A stretch of 64,000 nt of DNA, taken from contig JAWNZC010000351.1 in NCBI GenBank assembly GCA_035771165.1, positions 9,996,001 to 10,060,000 on the forward strand. Direction: 5' to 3'. The notes under the pieces were generated by a model. It was not told where the DNA came from and ran no database searches. It saw nothing but the letters and a program-made list of their open reading frames with translations. Position 1 is the first letter of the stretch; the number at the start of each line of letters is the position of its first letter. Origin of the DNA: Paragorgia papillata (lineage: Eukaryota; Cnidaria; Anthozoa; Scleralcyonacea; Coralliidae). A program made the translations under genes and the position numbers. Positions 1 through 11,154 of the stretch are shown here, piece by piece.

Positions 1-513
1 GTTATCATTTATAAATAAGATAAACCGCATAACGTGTTATTCCGGAGGTGCGAGTGCATGGAGTCAGCCAGTTAGAGAAGATAGCTAGTAACTGAACTAA
101 ACCGAAACAACATTGCAATGAATTTGTACAACTAGAATCCGTTCCTTATTTGGCACATGTGATAGGTGTTTATTTTAATAGAGATTTTGAAGAATAAAGT
201 GGTCGTTCACTGGAGTTTAAGTCTGTATATGCATGGACACTGGGATTTTCCTGCATGTATTCGGGTCCAAAAAGCGCTGCTTATATAGCAACAACTGCAG
301 CAAATGTTTGTAATTTTTATTAAAGTGACAAAAAAGATTAGGCCTGAGGGTATTTATTCAAATTAATTGGGATCATCTCTTAAACTCCTATGATTGGATC
401 ATCTGTTAAACTTCTATATATTTTCATCTTTAGGATTTCATTTTTAGGAATTTTAGGAGAGATTGCAGAATACCCGGCAACTTTTCAACTTACGCGTTTA
501 CAGCCACAAATAA
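1..513. other. AT-rich stretch, no gene seen
   Basis: I see no splice-supported coding exon, RNA gene or clear repeat boundary here. Short open frames have no recognisable protein character. Confidence 0.5.
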
Positions 514-522
514 GAAGAGAAT

Positions 523-802
523 TACCCTGCGAGCAGAGCCTTCTTTTCCTTATTTCTTCGCTGAGAGAGAGGAAGAAAAGTAGGGTTTCCATTGCGCATG
601 CATGTCAGTTGCTTGGTTACAATCTCGAACCCAGTCCCAATCAGAGCAGAAAACAAAACGAGAACCGGTTAAACGGGTCTTAAACGGGTTACTTCGTCCT
701 AAATCTTGGACGAAGCCAAACACGAATAATGCAGCAGAGCCTACTTTCACTTCCTCTCTCTCAGCGAAGAAATAAGGAAAAGAAGGCTCTGCTCGCAGGG
801 TA
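523..802. mobile_element. 280-bp MULE-type MITE with 9-bp target duplication
   Basis: The two ends are inverted copies of about 62 bp (523-584 and 741-802), starting TACCCTGCGAGCAGAG. The 9-bp direct repeat GAAGAGAAT abuts both ends (514-522 and 803-811). A 9-bp duplication with long terminal inverted repeats is the signature of Mutator-like elements. There is no transposase, so this is non-autonomous. Apparent ORFs across it are by-products of the inverted repeat. Confidence 0.75.
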
Positions 803-811
803 GAAGAGAAT

Positions 812-1580
812 CTCTTTAAAAACAAATTCAAACATAAAGTATAAAGATGAAATCATACGTATCTCTTGGCGAGCGGAGGCCTTCATCAGCCCTTCATGAA
901 GGGATTCGCTCGAAACGTCAGTTTTCCGTTACCAAAAACATCGGCAGTTTACCACATTTTCACTTTGCTCTATCTATGACACTGCCTGTACGCAGCACTC
1001 TACTTTTTTACAGCTAGAGTGCAAGCTAGCTATAGACCATAAAAGTGTTATTTGCATTGGCAATTGTTCCTGCATACAGCGGTATACATGCATCCTGCAA
1101 AAATGAAAGGCCCTACACGTTGTCGAATTTTTAAAGCTTGAGGAAAGCATGAAAACAATGAAATTAAACGAATTGCTACTTTAAAAAAGTAACTTGCAAG
1201 TTGCAACATTCGGTAACTCTTTGTGACATGCAGGAAGCCATATAGCGCGGGTGTCGCGACGAGAATTTTAATACTTAGATGGAATATTACGAAACATGAA
1301 GTCGCGGATTAATAAAAATAGAGAAGGCCCTGGGAAGACTGGGAACGATGTTGACAATAAAATTCAAAATGGCGGCCAATTCGGCAATGGAAAGTTTTCA
1401 CATTTCCAAAAATTTGTGGTACACTATGAGCTAAAAATTCCATGTAAATATTTTGAAATGAGTGCAGAGAACACCCAGAGTGAAAATGTTTCTTGTCAAG
1501 TAATGAAACAAAATGTTTTTAAAGGCGTGAGTGAGTACGAAGCGTACGTGTTGTAATTTTGTCATGCATATAATAAATGA
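812..1580. other. No gene seen
   Basis: AT-rich sequence with a short perfect palindrome (CCCTTCATGAAGGG near 892). An 86-codon open frame at 1296-1556 has low-complexity composition and no recognisable domain, so I do not call it a gene. Confidence 0.45.
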
Positions 1581-1707
1581 GTAATCATATGATTTTGCTT
1601 GTACAATTAAGGATTTACACTATTCGTGATATTTGCAATTTTGGAAAAATTTTCAAATATCACTTGTAGTGTAAATCCTTAATTGTACTCGCTATCATAT
1701 GATTACC
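1581..1707. mobile_element. Hairpin MITE, about 127 bp
   Basis: Near-perfect inverted repeat. The left arm (GTAATCATATGAT, then GTACAATTAAGGATTTACAC at 1601-1620) is mirrored on the right and ends in ATCATATGATTAC. The loop is only about 20 bp, so this could fold as a single long hairpin. No coding potential is seen. Confidence 0.65.
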
Positions 1708-1865
1708 TATATACAAATTGTTAAATTATTTGACGTTGATGACGTCACTATGGCAAAGCGCGCGAAAATTACAAAATAACAAAATCTTCAAGGAAGTCCC
1801 TTATGCAAGATTAATAGCACGGGACTCTTTGTCAGACTTTTCTTAGTATATATGACTATTTTTTA

Positions 1866-1979
1866 ATGTATAATAAAACAATTATTGGGTTCGGCAGATA
1901 ACATTGACCTCGGTCTGGATAATAGTCTTAATATTATGCTCAGCCTCATCCAATAATCGTTTATTTATTATTATACATT
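1866..1979. mobile_element. Short TIR element, family also present at 22.1 kb
   Basis: The ends are inverted (AATGTATAATAAAACAATTA on the left, TTATTATTATACATT on the right). The interior reads GGTTCGGCAGATAACA..., and the right half carries CTCAGCCTCATCCAATAAT. The same terminal and interior words recur at about 22076-22272, so this is a repeated non-autonomous family. Confidence 0.55.
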
Positions 1980-2539
1980 TTTCCAAAACCTTGATAATAA
2001 ATGGTCAGAAACATGGTGCGAATTCTCGATTTCTACACTTTTAGTCGTATTTGCCGTTGTAATTGTTAGATTTTGAGCCCACAATGCTATTATCTGTAGT
2101 TTCTGGAGGTATTAACTTAGGAAAAATGACTAATTATCGTGCGCTAAAATGACTAATTAACGGGGGGGAGGGGGCGGTCGCCCCCCCCCCAATTGGTCTC
2201 CAAGATCGTTCTCGTGTAAAGTTTAAATCCGTGGAGAACCTTGTAAGGGGGTGGGTACAGTTGTTTAATTAAGTCCAAGTGAGTAGATAGTGATGTGTTA
2301 TATATATTGCAGGCATGCATATGATAAATTACAATACTAAGGGTCTATACAAAATGCCTTCATCCTGTTTTTACATTTACGACTTGTTTATAAATAAATC
2401 TAAAGATATTCTGACGTGTATCATTCTATGTTCTGGTTTAATTTCAACAAAATTATGTAATTTATGGCTTTCAGATTACTCTTAAATACTTGCCTCAAAA
2501 TGCAGGAAATGGTGTTTCAGAGACCCAAGAAATCAAAAA

Positions 2540-2625
2540 TTTTCCAGGGGGGCATGCCCCCGGACTCCCCTAGGTGACCGAAGTTCTCGCCCCCCCACAA
2601 ACCCAAGACCCTGGCTACGCCACTG
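2540..2625. mobile_element. Terminal fragment of hAT-like non-autonomous element
   Basis: A G/C-rich segment (GGGGGGCATGCCCCCGG) ends in GGCTACGCCACTG. That is the same terminus used by the element at 38815-40425, where an 8-bp target duplication is visible. The left end is not recognised; poly-G/poly-C tracts lie at 2162-2192. Confidence 0.5.
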
Positions 2626-2639
2626 CTGGTTCCGCGCTA

Positions 2640-3760
2640 CCGTTTGAATCGGATGAACTAAAAACTAATTAAAAAATTAAGCATGATAAATTAAGGCGAT
2701 AAAAACTTCATGAAATAAAAAAATTGATAAACGGCTGATGACTTTAGAGTTACGCAAGAATTAGGGCTTATAAATTAAATAATGTAACAAATTCAATTGG
2801 TTGTCTCCATTGAACTCTAAGTAAACTGGAACGCTAACTCCATAACTCAGGCCCTATGAATGGATGAAGCCAAAAATCTTTAAATGTTAGTTTTTCTGAG
2901 TTTTGAGCTGAAATACTTAACGCTGAACGTTCAGCTATATATGAAACTGAAGCTATTGAAAAATGCTATTTGGTATAGAAACTTCAAGACTTTAGCTAAA
3001 AGGGAAATAATTAAAAAATATAAAAACAACTTCCATTTTGTTTGCCGTAGCTCACGAATTAGACACTCGGTGACCCCCACTTTTATTTACTCCACCAGCT
3101 CTACAGCATATATGAAAGAATAGAGAAAAAATCATTTCGAGAATTTGAAATATCGTACGCTTCTCGTTTTTGCGGCTTCAAAAAAACATGTAACAAGAAA
3201 GAATGTGGACATTCTTATGTCGCAAAAATGTTTGTCAATTGTCATTTGCGTTAAATTTTCTTCCATTATTCGTTGCCACTAAATAGTTCATAATTATATA
3301 AGTGCATCTAAAATATCAAATATTTCCCCACTAAGTATAAACTAAGTACTTTTATGAAAGATTTTTCAAGATAACAAGACGAAATCAAGAGTTAGCCAAA
3401 ATGGCTACAAATAGGGAAAACATCATGATTTATTGGCAGCTGTATTTTCTAAACGAGTTCGGTGACCCCAACTTTTTTTGTTACTTTACTATAAACATAT
3501 CATAAACTTTAATACTGGAGAGTTTCAGCAACTTTTCATTTCTGGAAGAATTATACTGAGAGATTACCTTAAATGCCGTCTCTGAGGGTCCTCTATATAC
3601 TGTTTATATAGTTTCATATAAATTTTTTTTTTATTCACATACAAAATTGATATTTAATACATAAACACCGTATTTTACATTTAAGAAAAATTTTTTTTTG
3701 AAAAATATAAACCGTTGAAAATAACCCATCGCAAATAGATAAAATGTACAAAATATTCAA
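2640..3760. other. No gene seen
   Basis: Very AT-rich. A 79-codon open frame at 2884-3123 lacks any recognisable feature and is not called as a gene. Confidence 0.45.
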
Positions 3761-3769
3761 ATTCAAAAT

Positions 3770-4094
3770 CAACCTCGTTTCCAGGGCCTTTTAGAAATTG
3801 GGAATGCGGAAAAAGGCGGCATCGGCTGGCCACAGCATGCACCCAGAAATACTGGGGTGTAATAAATTAGCAATTTAATTTAGTATACAAAATAATTCGG
3901 AGAATGGCGGTCTCGTGGGAGAAGTTCATTGTAATGGGCGGTCTCATTGGTCCGGTTGGCGGTTCTGTTGAAGCTATTTGATTATAACTGTCACAAAAGT
4001 ACAATTACGTTTCCGGAAGAATGTTTAAGAAAAGCAATCTGCCAGGGCCTTTTCACACCCTCCTAATTTCAAAAAGGCCATGGGAACGAGGTTG
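3770..4094. mobile_element. 325-bp MULE-type element, CAACCTCGTT family
   Basis: Terminal inverted repeats begin CAACCTCGTTTCCAGGGCC and CAACCTCGTTCCCATGGCC. The 9-bp direct repeat ATTCAAAAT abuts both ends (3761-3769, 4095-4103). The termini resemble those of the element at 54837-55238 and related words near 31243 and 33475, so one family seems to be spread through the window. No transposase is present. Confidence 0.7.
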
Positions 4095-4408
4095 ATTCAA
4101 AATAGAAAGTGTAAATTCTCCTAATATTGGATGGCGTACGTATAATGCTGCATGCAGAGTACATACAGTTATAGGAACACGGCTTTCAATGTGTGTGTTT
4201 TCAAAACGTTATTTTATTACTGATAATTAATCTTGCACACGCGAAATTGATACAACGCAAAACAGAATCGATTGCACCAAACAAAGTAGTTTCAAGTTTA
4301 ATATAATTAAAACGAATTACACAACCTAAGATTATTATTTTACACATCAGCTTTACACAACTAAACAATATTAATGAATGGAAAGTAAGCGGTGATACTG
4401 CATATCGT

Positions 4409-7400
4409 CTAATTAATAACAACAAAGTTTCCAACACTACAGTTCGGATCAGTGTTGCAGTTGTATATTTGATATGGGAACTCATGTATGGCCTTCAATA
4501 TTTCTATTGCCCGTGTCTTTGAACGTCCTTTATCCACTTCTGAGAACAGGTCGCCAGTGAAGTAGTAGTTGGCTGGCATCAATGTTGGTTTGTTTGGGTC
4601 TGTAATTGCAAGATATAAATAATAAATGATTGCTCAACATCAACTGCTCAGTCACGTGATTTTGTTGAACAAACTTGGATGTAACTGATTTTACTATGTG
4701 TGAAAAATGATGTAACCTGGTTATGACGTCAGATATCATCTCATTTATATATCAGACAAATTAAAATATCTCGAAAACGATAATAAATATGGAAAATTGT
4801 AAAATATCTTTCTTTACCATTTTACGTTAGACTTGAACTTAATTTATGTTGCCAATGCCCTTTAAAATCTTCGTTAAGGTTTGCAAGGTCATTTCAATTC
4901 GTCAGAATTTATGACACAAAAATAGAATAGACATCGTTAGAAAGCTATTAATTTTTAGAATACAATGTTGTCTTTGATTTTACGATAAACACAAACCAAT
5001 AATAGTTGTGAATTTTTAAATTAAAAACAGAGGGAGAGTCAAGTAGAAAGCGTTTTATTTTGTTCAAAATCTTTTTTTGTGGTTTAATCAGAGATACATT
5101 TCCAGCAAAACGGTGTCAGCGCTTTTTGATATGTCGCGTTTTGCAGATTTAGTGATTTTATTGACGACCAAAGTTGAAAATGCTGTTTTTCGACCAACAT
5201 TCGGACAAAATAAGTCATAAAATCGAAACCAGGCAATAAATAAATAAATAAAAAAAACGCTGAAAAAAAGATTTTGAACAAAATGAAACGCTTTGTTCTT
5301 AAGTCGCCCCTCTGGTTTTACTTGAAAAATCGCTATTATTGGCGTGTGTTTATCACAAAATCAAATATAACATTGTATTCGACAAATTATTAAATAGCTT
5401 TCTAGCGATATCTATTTTATTTTTGTGGCACAAATTTTGACGAATTGAGAGCGATTTACCGAAATGACCCTGCATGCAAACCTAAACGAAGACCTTAAAT
5501 ACATGTTGGGAAAAAAGAAAACTGAATGTAATACGTTGCCATCATTTATAGAAATCCAATGTGCATGCGTTCTTCAAATGCACTCTCACTAATTCAAGTC
5601 GGATCAACAAAAAAACCAGCACTAAAAGATCAATTTCCTCTTTTACATGCTTTCTCCTTGAATTAAACTACACAGTTGGGGAAAATTAACTTCAAAACCT
5701 ATATATAGGTTCAAAAGTACCAGGATTTGAACTCTTTTTGCTTTCGTCCCGCAACCATCAACCGCCACAACACTAATTTAGTATGTTTATGCAGTTTTCG
5801 CTTGTTAAAACCCCCTTTTTAATAGCGCTGACTTGTTAAATCGCGGGTGCAGACTGCAGAGTATACAATATGTACAGCGACGCGCACAGTTACTATTTAT
5901 AGGCCAAAACACAGACAAAGAAGCAAAATTAAATCTCGAAGGGTTTCCCATTGTAAAAAATGCAAGAATATATAAAATATAACCTCAGAGCCCAGGAGGG
6001 GGGGGGGGGAGGGGGAGGGTACTCTGGCAATTTTTGGGTAGGGGTGTGCCGCCGTGACCTCAAAATCCTGCCCCTATCCCAGACCTAAAACGGACGATTT
6101 TACATACCCTATCCCAGACCTAAGCTCCAAAATCAATACCCTAGCCTAGTTCAGATTTGCTATTACAATAACTGAGGTAAAAGAAACGTGTAATGTTTAA
6201 TTATACAATCCAACACACTGACATGATAACTGATATTAAAAAGATCGTTTTCAAAATGAATTAAACGTCCGAGTCGTCGCAGTTATTTACTAGTGGTGAT
6301 GATAAAAATACAATTTGAAATAAAAATTTGACAGGAAATACACTTACCACTCATGCGCACACAATTCGGCCACCCTCCTGGAGTGTAGTAATTCTGATGC
6401 AATGCATGCCAGGCTGATTTTGTAGACCCGGCCAGCAACTGAAAGGTGAAGCAGACGTAACACATGCCTGGTCTGCTTGCAAAGTCAAATCCTTTACGGC
6501 ACATAGGAATACACAATCTCCTACTAAGAGCAAACCCTTCCCTATTAGCGGCACATACAATGGCGCCATTATCAGGAGGATCATGACGACATCCTTGACC
6601 TATAAACCAAAACATAAAATGGTGAAAACAATAAAACATATTAAGGATATCTTAAGTGTCTATGGAGCAAAAATTAAGTTTGTCTTATTTGAAAGAACGC
6701 TTAAAATGACAGAGTAACATCTTTTACATTTTTTCATTTTCTTGCTTCGTTGTTGAGATATTTGTTGTTTGATATACAAATGAAACATTTTGACGTCACA
6801 TTTGCATAACTTATCGACGAAGGTTATATATCTTCTCTCTCCTCCGCATAGGCTGCTATTAATCTGGTTAGTCGCAAGCGCGCGGTAACATTGGGAAGGT
6901 AGCGTCTTCTCTCGCCCGCACGCCTTCACCGCCGAGGAGGAGAAAGATGTATCCAGTGAACTCGATGACGATGTAAGTTAAAATGTGATACCTGGAACGC
7001 TAACGAAGGACCAAAAAGTGAGGCAAAACGTTCCAGGCCTCTGCGCGGTTTGCAGGTACGATTCAGTCTCCCACAAAACGTTTTTTACACGGCCGCCCGT
7101 CTTGAGCGAACTGCGAAGGCTCGAAAAGGTTTGAAAAAATTATTTATCAAATTATTTTGTCAGACTAAACGTGCATTTAATGGTTTCCCATTGTTGTGCA
7201 GTGCTGTTGTTGTTTTATTTACTGTATAGCAGTCCGAAATTATACAGTAAATTAAGCTCGGGTCTCGGGATGAAAATAGGCTGAGAAAACAGACGCCTTT
7301 TGCTGGCTATGATATGAAAACAGCCAGCTGAAAAGGTGAGAACAAGAGTGAGAAAGCTATTGTTGTACGAGTAAGTTTGAAGACGTATTGATACTTGATA

Positions 7401-8349
7401 TCCAATGTCATTTTCTTATTTCTGCTCCTTTATTCTTTGTTCGAATGTGTTAAACGGCATTATGATATTTTAAGAAATAACTGACAACTATTTATTTTTC
7501 ACGTTTACTCATGGCTAGTTGTTGTTTTCGGTACGAATGCGGAATGCTTTTTAAACAAAATGACACTGATGGAACTGGTACTAACCTAAACGGCATATTC
7601 TATACTAAGTTTGTGTTGATTTTTTGTATCCTCTTCGGAGTGACGAAACTCTAATATATATGGTTTATAATATAACGAAAATTTGATTTAATTTCTTCAC
7701 TGACAAACTTCGTGCACGTTTTGTAAAGACAATGACTTTTACTATAGCAACAAATAGACATATCACTGCATAATCAGTTCGGCAGCATAGCACAACCAAT
7801 CAAAATTTAAAAAGCACGTTTAGCAAAGCGTGATAAAATGATTCAATAAATAATTTTTCAAACCTTTTCGAGTCTTCGCAGTTCGCTCAAGACCGGTGAC
7901 CGTGTGACATTTTGTGGGAGACTGAATCGTACCTGCAAACCGCGCAAGGGCCTGGAACTTTTTGCCTCACTTTTTGCCCCCCGAATGACTGGACGTTAGC
8001 GTTCCAGTTATCACATTTTAACTTACATCGAGTTCACTGGATGTATCCGACTCACGACTCCACGGAATCTATCATGGCTGATACGTCAACTCATGCCTGA
8101 TCAGGCATGTACGCATATAGCTAGGCGACTACTTGGACGCAGATCCGACTTGATGGTATACGTAAATTTGGTGTTTGGAAGTTGTTCTTTGGGTCTCGGC
8201 TTCCACAACCATTTATAAACAATCACAAGTAGACTTTAAAAACTTGCGGGGCACTGCCCCCTTTATCAAAATTAAGTGGCAGTGGGGCAAAAAATAAAGG
8301 GGCAGTGCCCCGAAACGTTAAATAAAGTTTTTAAAGTCTACTTGTTGTT

Positions 8350-8392
<43 letters not shown>

Positions 8393-9755
8393 TTCCAAAT
8401 GCATGTTACGGATTTGATCCCCGTCGGTCAGGCGTTCAGGAACATTTCCCGCCCGAGTACCTTCAGCTTAGGGGAGCATGGTTGGCGTGTGCTGTTAGGG
8501 CGCTGCCTCTCACCACTGCAGTGCAAAGTTTAGCCCAGTTGGACGGGGTTAGTACTTGGATGGGTGACCGTACGCGTCTGGGAATAACCCCGTTCTCAAG
8601 CTTGAGCCTCATGTGAGTAGTACGGTGGCCCACAAGGGTCGCCTCTTTTCCGTACAAACGCGAATCTTCTCCGGAGAAATCGAACGTTTCCGTCAAAATA
8701 CGCAAATGTTCCGTAGAAACAGACGCTTTTTCTGTAGAAAACGAGCCTTCTCCCTCGAAATAGACGTCTTCTTCGTCGAAACAGATGTCTTCTCCGTTGA
8801 AATACGAGCTTTCTCTTGAGCAATGGACACCTCTTCTCTAGAAACAGACGTTTGGAACTTGACGATTCATGGTCAACGCTTTTATTTCTTCTTTCGATCC
8901 TCATTTCTCCGCTCTTCATTGCGCATTTGCCTTACAAATTCACCTCGAAATCCACCTACATTTGCCTGCGGCCGGCGGCTCTCCTTATGAAACGAAATGC
9001 CACATACCAATCATACCGACCACTTCACATAACCTAATACCCACTCAACCAATAATGATTCACAAAAACACATGATTCATGTTATGTATACACGGTGCCA
9101 ATTTTTACCAAGATTTGCAACCCCCGGCTATAAACGAAAATAAAAATATCAGGATGTAATTCCGGGGGAAGATTTTAATATTTTTTTGGAGAAGGCGTCT
9201 GTTTCTTGAGAAGAGGCGTCTATTGCTCAAGAGAAAGCTCGTATTTCAACGGAGAAGACATCTGTTTCTACGAAGAAGACGTCTATTTCTCTGGAGAAGG
9301 CTCGTTTTCGACAGAAAAAGCGTCTGTTTCTACGGAACTTTGCGTATTTTGACGGAAACGTTCGATTTCTCTGGAGAAGATTCGCGTTTGTACGGAAAAG
9401 AGGTGACCCTTGTGGGCCACCGTAAAGTAGAGTTTAGTTGGTCTCTCCTGTGCTTCGAGGATTTTTCGTAGGGTGACTCCAGTTTTCGATCCCCCCTCCG
9501 TAAAACCTAAAAGCTGTAATCCGTTAATCAGGTGATTTTATCCCTCTATAAATAAAGTTTCAGTTTCAGCTTCACCAGCAAACTGACAACTTTATATAGA
9601 TTAATATAGATTATTAAATATTACCATGCACTATATAACTCACTTATGGTCATACATATAACTATTAATACATTTAATGAAATATAAATTTATATATATG
9701 CTATACCTGCTACGAGATGCACCAAAGAGACTGAAAATAAAATCCAAAAATACAT
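4409..9755 (-). CDS. Secreted sushi/CCP-like small protein, 3 coding exons
   Basis: The coding exons on the minus strand are 9755-9707, 6599-6348 and 4599-4409, giving 163 residues. Exon 1 encodes MYFWILFSVSLVHLVA, a classic signal peptide, and ends at donor GTATAG. Exon 2 (252 nt) is bounded by ...TTTATAG and GTAAGTG. It has PP-DNG and a Cys pattern (C20, C32, C46, C50, C63, C66, C96) plus a late Trp-Pro-x-Cys, resembling a sushi/CCP module. Exon 3 follows an acceptor TTACAG, encodes a 63-residue tail with two Cys, and stops at TAG. Both introns are phase 1, the phase typical of shuffled extracellular modules, and the three exons total exactly 164 codons. By inference the product is a secreted binding or recognition protein; no ligand can be deduced. 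The first intron contains the hAT element at 6954-8039. The exon join is predicted, and the C-terminal part is unrecognised. Confidence 0.6.
4861..5502. repeat. Large diverged foldback (about 230-bp arms)
   Basis: The left arm (about 4861-5090) and right arm (about 5250-5502) are inverted copies. Words such as ATTTATGACACAAAAATAGA, GAAAGCTATTAAT and AAAGCGTTTTATTTTGTTC are matched in reverse complement on the other side. The spacer is about 160 bp. The arms have diverged, so the element is old. It lies in the DNA between exons 2 and 3 of the sushi gene and its 3' flank is intronic. Confidence 0.6.
5988..6290. repeat. Interspersed repeat rich in CCCTATCCCAGACCTAA
   Basis: A poly-G start is followed by GGTAGGGGTGTGCC and two CCCTATCCCAGACCTAA words, then a unique tail ending GTCCGAGTCGTCGCAGTTAT. 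A second copy lies at 17500-17752 and resumes at 18113. This copy serves as the uninterrupted site for the insertion at 17753-18112. Confidence 0.65.
6954..8039. mobile_element. 1086-bp hAT-type non-autonomous element
   Basis: The 8-bp direct repeat GATGTATC lies immediately outside both ends (6946-6953 and 8040-8047). The ends are CAGTGAACTCGATG and its reverse complement, continuing as about 200-bp imperfect terminal inverted repeats. The arms include TGGAACGCTAACG and GAGCGAACTGCGAAG. An 8-bp duplication with CAGTG termini fits the hAT superfamily. The central 700 bp is not inverted and shows no transposase. It sits in intron 1 of the sushi-like gene. Confidence 0.75.
8224..8391. repeat. 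Hairpin repeat followed by (TA)n microsatellite
   Basis: Inverted arms ACAAGTAGACTTTAAAAACT and AGTTTTTAAAGTCTACTTGT flank GGGGCACTGCCCC / GGGGCAGTGCCCC words. A pure (TA)n run follows at about 8352-8391. Confidence 0.6.
8485..9515 (+). mobile_element. SINE with tRNA-like and 5S rRNA-like head, split by a foldback
   Basis: The segment 8545-8603 matches the conserved 3' half of 5S rRNA: GTTAGTACTTGGATGGGTGA, then CTGGGAATA and a terminal AAGCTT. Upstream, GCGCTGCCTCTCACCACTGC resembles a tRNA-like D/anticodon region. The body ...CCTCATGTGAGTAG stops at 8620. It appears to resume at about 9425 with AGTAGAGTTTAGTTGGTCTC and a pyrimidine-rich tail to about 9515. The 804 bp between are the foldback described separately. 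The 5S part is known from SINE3/AmnSINE-type heads. Assigning the 3' piece to the same SINE is inference from its position and common SINE tail wording. Confidence 0.55.
8621..9424. mobile_element. Foldback element with tandem-repeat arms
   Basis: Arms 8621-8850 and 9195-9424 are nearly perfect inverted copies, beginning TACGGTGGCCCACAAGGGTC. Each arm is itself made of about 11-13 degenerate units of roughly 18 bp built on GAAACAGACGTCTTCTCCGT-like words. The 344-bp centre is unique sequence. All ORFs in it are by-products of the repeats. The element seems to have inserted into a SINE. Confidence 0.75.
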
Positions 9756-10497
9756 GTGAACTGATCTTTGAAAACCTTTATTAATAGCTTCTTAGGATTC
9801 CGCAATAAGATTTACCCAGCAGAATGAAATATGAGTTATATACGACTCATATACATACATGCATGTGTCATATATATATAGGCAAGTAATTAAATGCAAC
9901 TATATATTCATATGATAATATATATCATCAATAGTCAATACATATAACAATGGTTACTGATAGTGATATATAGAAATGAATATTGGCATCAAGCGTACTA
10001 AACAATTAGGCGAAAGTACTTCATTAAATTAAGACCCAATTGCACCGAAATCACTTGCAAATTATCTGCTAGCTCATGCCAGCATTTCTATAACGACAAC
10101 TTACAGTCATGCATGCCAATGTACCAAATTTTAAAATGTAAATAAACAGAGAAGAAGAGTAGCATGATCTAAACATCGTGTTTAAGTTACTGACTACTGT
10201 AGACTTTCGGAGTACGTTTTAAGACTGAAAACACACAATAGAGCGCAATCCGCGCGTGTATATTAATTAAAAGTATATAATTATGTATAAACTTAGATAT
10301 TAGTGGCTACATACAAGACTGTGTTACAACAATCTTCGTTTCAGATTGCAAAAAATTACCTTCGCCTTTCTTGAACATTCCAGTTGAAGAAGTTAAAGCG
10401 CCGCGCAAGTATATGGAACCATTCACATGCATAAGGCAATTGGAACCGTCTGCATGCATCTTCTCAAAATGTGTTTGGATTTTTCAATATTCCGAAT
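9516..10497. other. First exon of the sushi gene, otherwise no gene
   Basis: Apart from the signal-peptide exon at 9755-9707, this is AT-rich DNA. An exon-like open frame at about 10440-10360 (minus) is discussed under rejected items. Confidence 0.4.
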
Positions 10498-10509
10498 ACT
10501 TAAGAAGTT

Positions 10510-11154
10510 TTCGAATGAATATTGTGGGACAGTGAACTTGGGTGGAGATAGAATACGGTAATAAGGTGTTACTCCGAGTGACGAACCATACCGAACAAGT
10601 AGAGAAAACTCTACCTGGCCCGACTGGGATTCGAACCGCTCCACCAACTGAGCCACATGCCAAGTCGAATAGTATACTTAGGTTACTTGGCATTTCGAAA
10701 CAGACTATATATAGTTTCTTCAATATCTAGACAACAGTCTTCACATATGACGATTTGAAGTGGCGTAACGGAGGAAGACGGGGCCCTTAGGCATATTTGG
10801 TGTGGGGGCCCTTGTTGTCATGATTTGACTGACATGAGGGCGGGGCTGCAGCGGGCTGGGGGCCCCTCGGGCCCCCCCAACTGTCGGGGGGCCTTAGTTC
10901 TCGCCCTAACCCTAATGAGCGTTACGCCACTGACTGTTGTCCAGATATTGAAGAAACTATAGTCTGTTTCGAAATACCAAGTAACCTAAGTACTATCATT
11001 CGACCTTCAGCTCCTAACTTGGCCTGTGGCGCAGTCGTTGGTGGAGCGTCGTGCTGGTGGGCGGAAGGTCGCGGGTTCTAATCCCAGCCGGGCCAAGTAG
11101 AGTTTTCTCTACTTGTCCGGTATGGTTCGTCACTCGGAGTAACACCTTATTATT
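10510..11154. mobile_element. Palindromic tRNA-derived SINE-like element with 12-bp target duplication
   Basis: The direct repeat ACTTAAGAAGTT flanks the unit (10498-10509, 11155-11166). The left half reads on the minus strand and the right half on the plus strand. Both carry a tRNA T-arm-like GGGTTC...ATCCCAGCC-type word, then GTAGAGTTTTCTCTACTTG and TCGTCACTCGGAGTAACACC. The plus head (11020-11095) has A-box-like GTGGCGCAGTCGTTGG and B-box-like GGGTTCTAATCCC. Inner inverted arms run at about 10664-10737 and 10932-11005. A second member of the family is at 19379-19605. Confidence 0.65.
10758..10932. mobile_element. Small GTGGCGTAACG-ended MITE inside the palindrome
   Basis: The ends AGTGGCGTAACGGA and GCGTTACGCCACTG are inverted, and the interior is G/C-rich with GGGGCCC words. 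Its termini match the hAT-type family at 38815-40425. It occupies the centre of the larger palindrome. No clean target duplication is visible. Confidence 0.55.

Noticed and set aside
10360..10440. Minus-strand exon-like frame (NCLMHVNGSIYLRGALTSST) with a GTAATT donor
   Set aside because: The acceptor side has no good pyrimidine tract, no partner exon is found, and the sushi gene already has its first exon downstream at 9755.
10903..10920. CCCTAACCCTAA telomere-like word (also near 53490)
   Set aside because: Only two units, inside G/C-rich transposon sequence; not a telomeric array.
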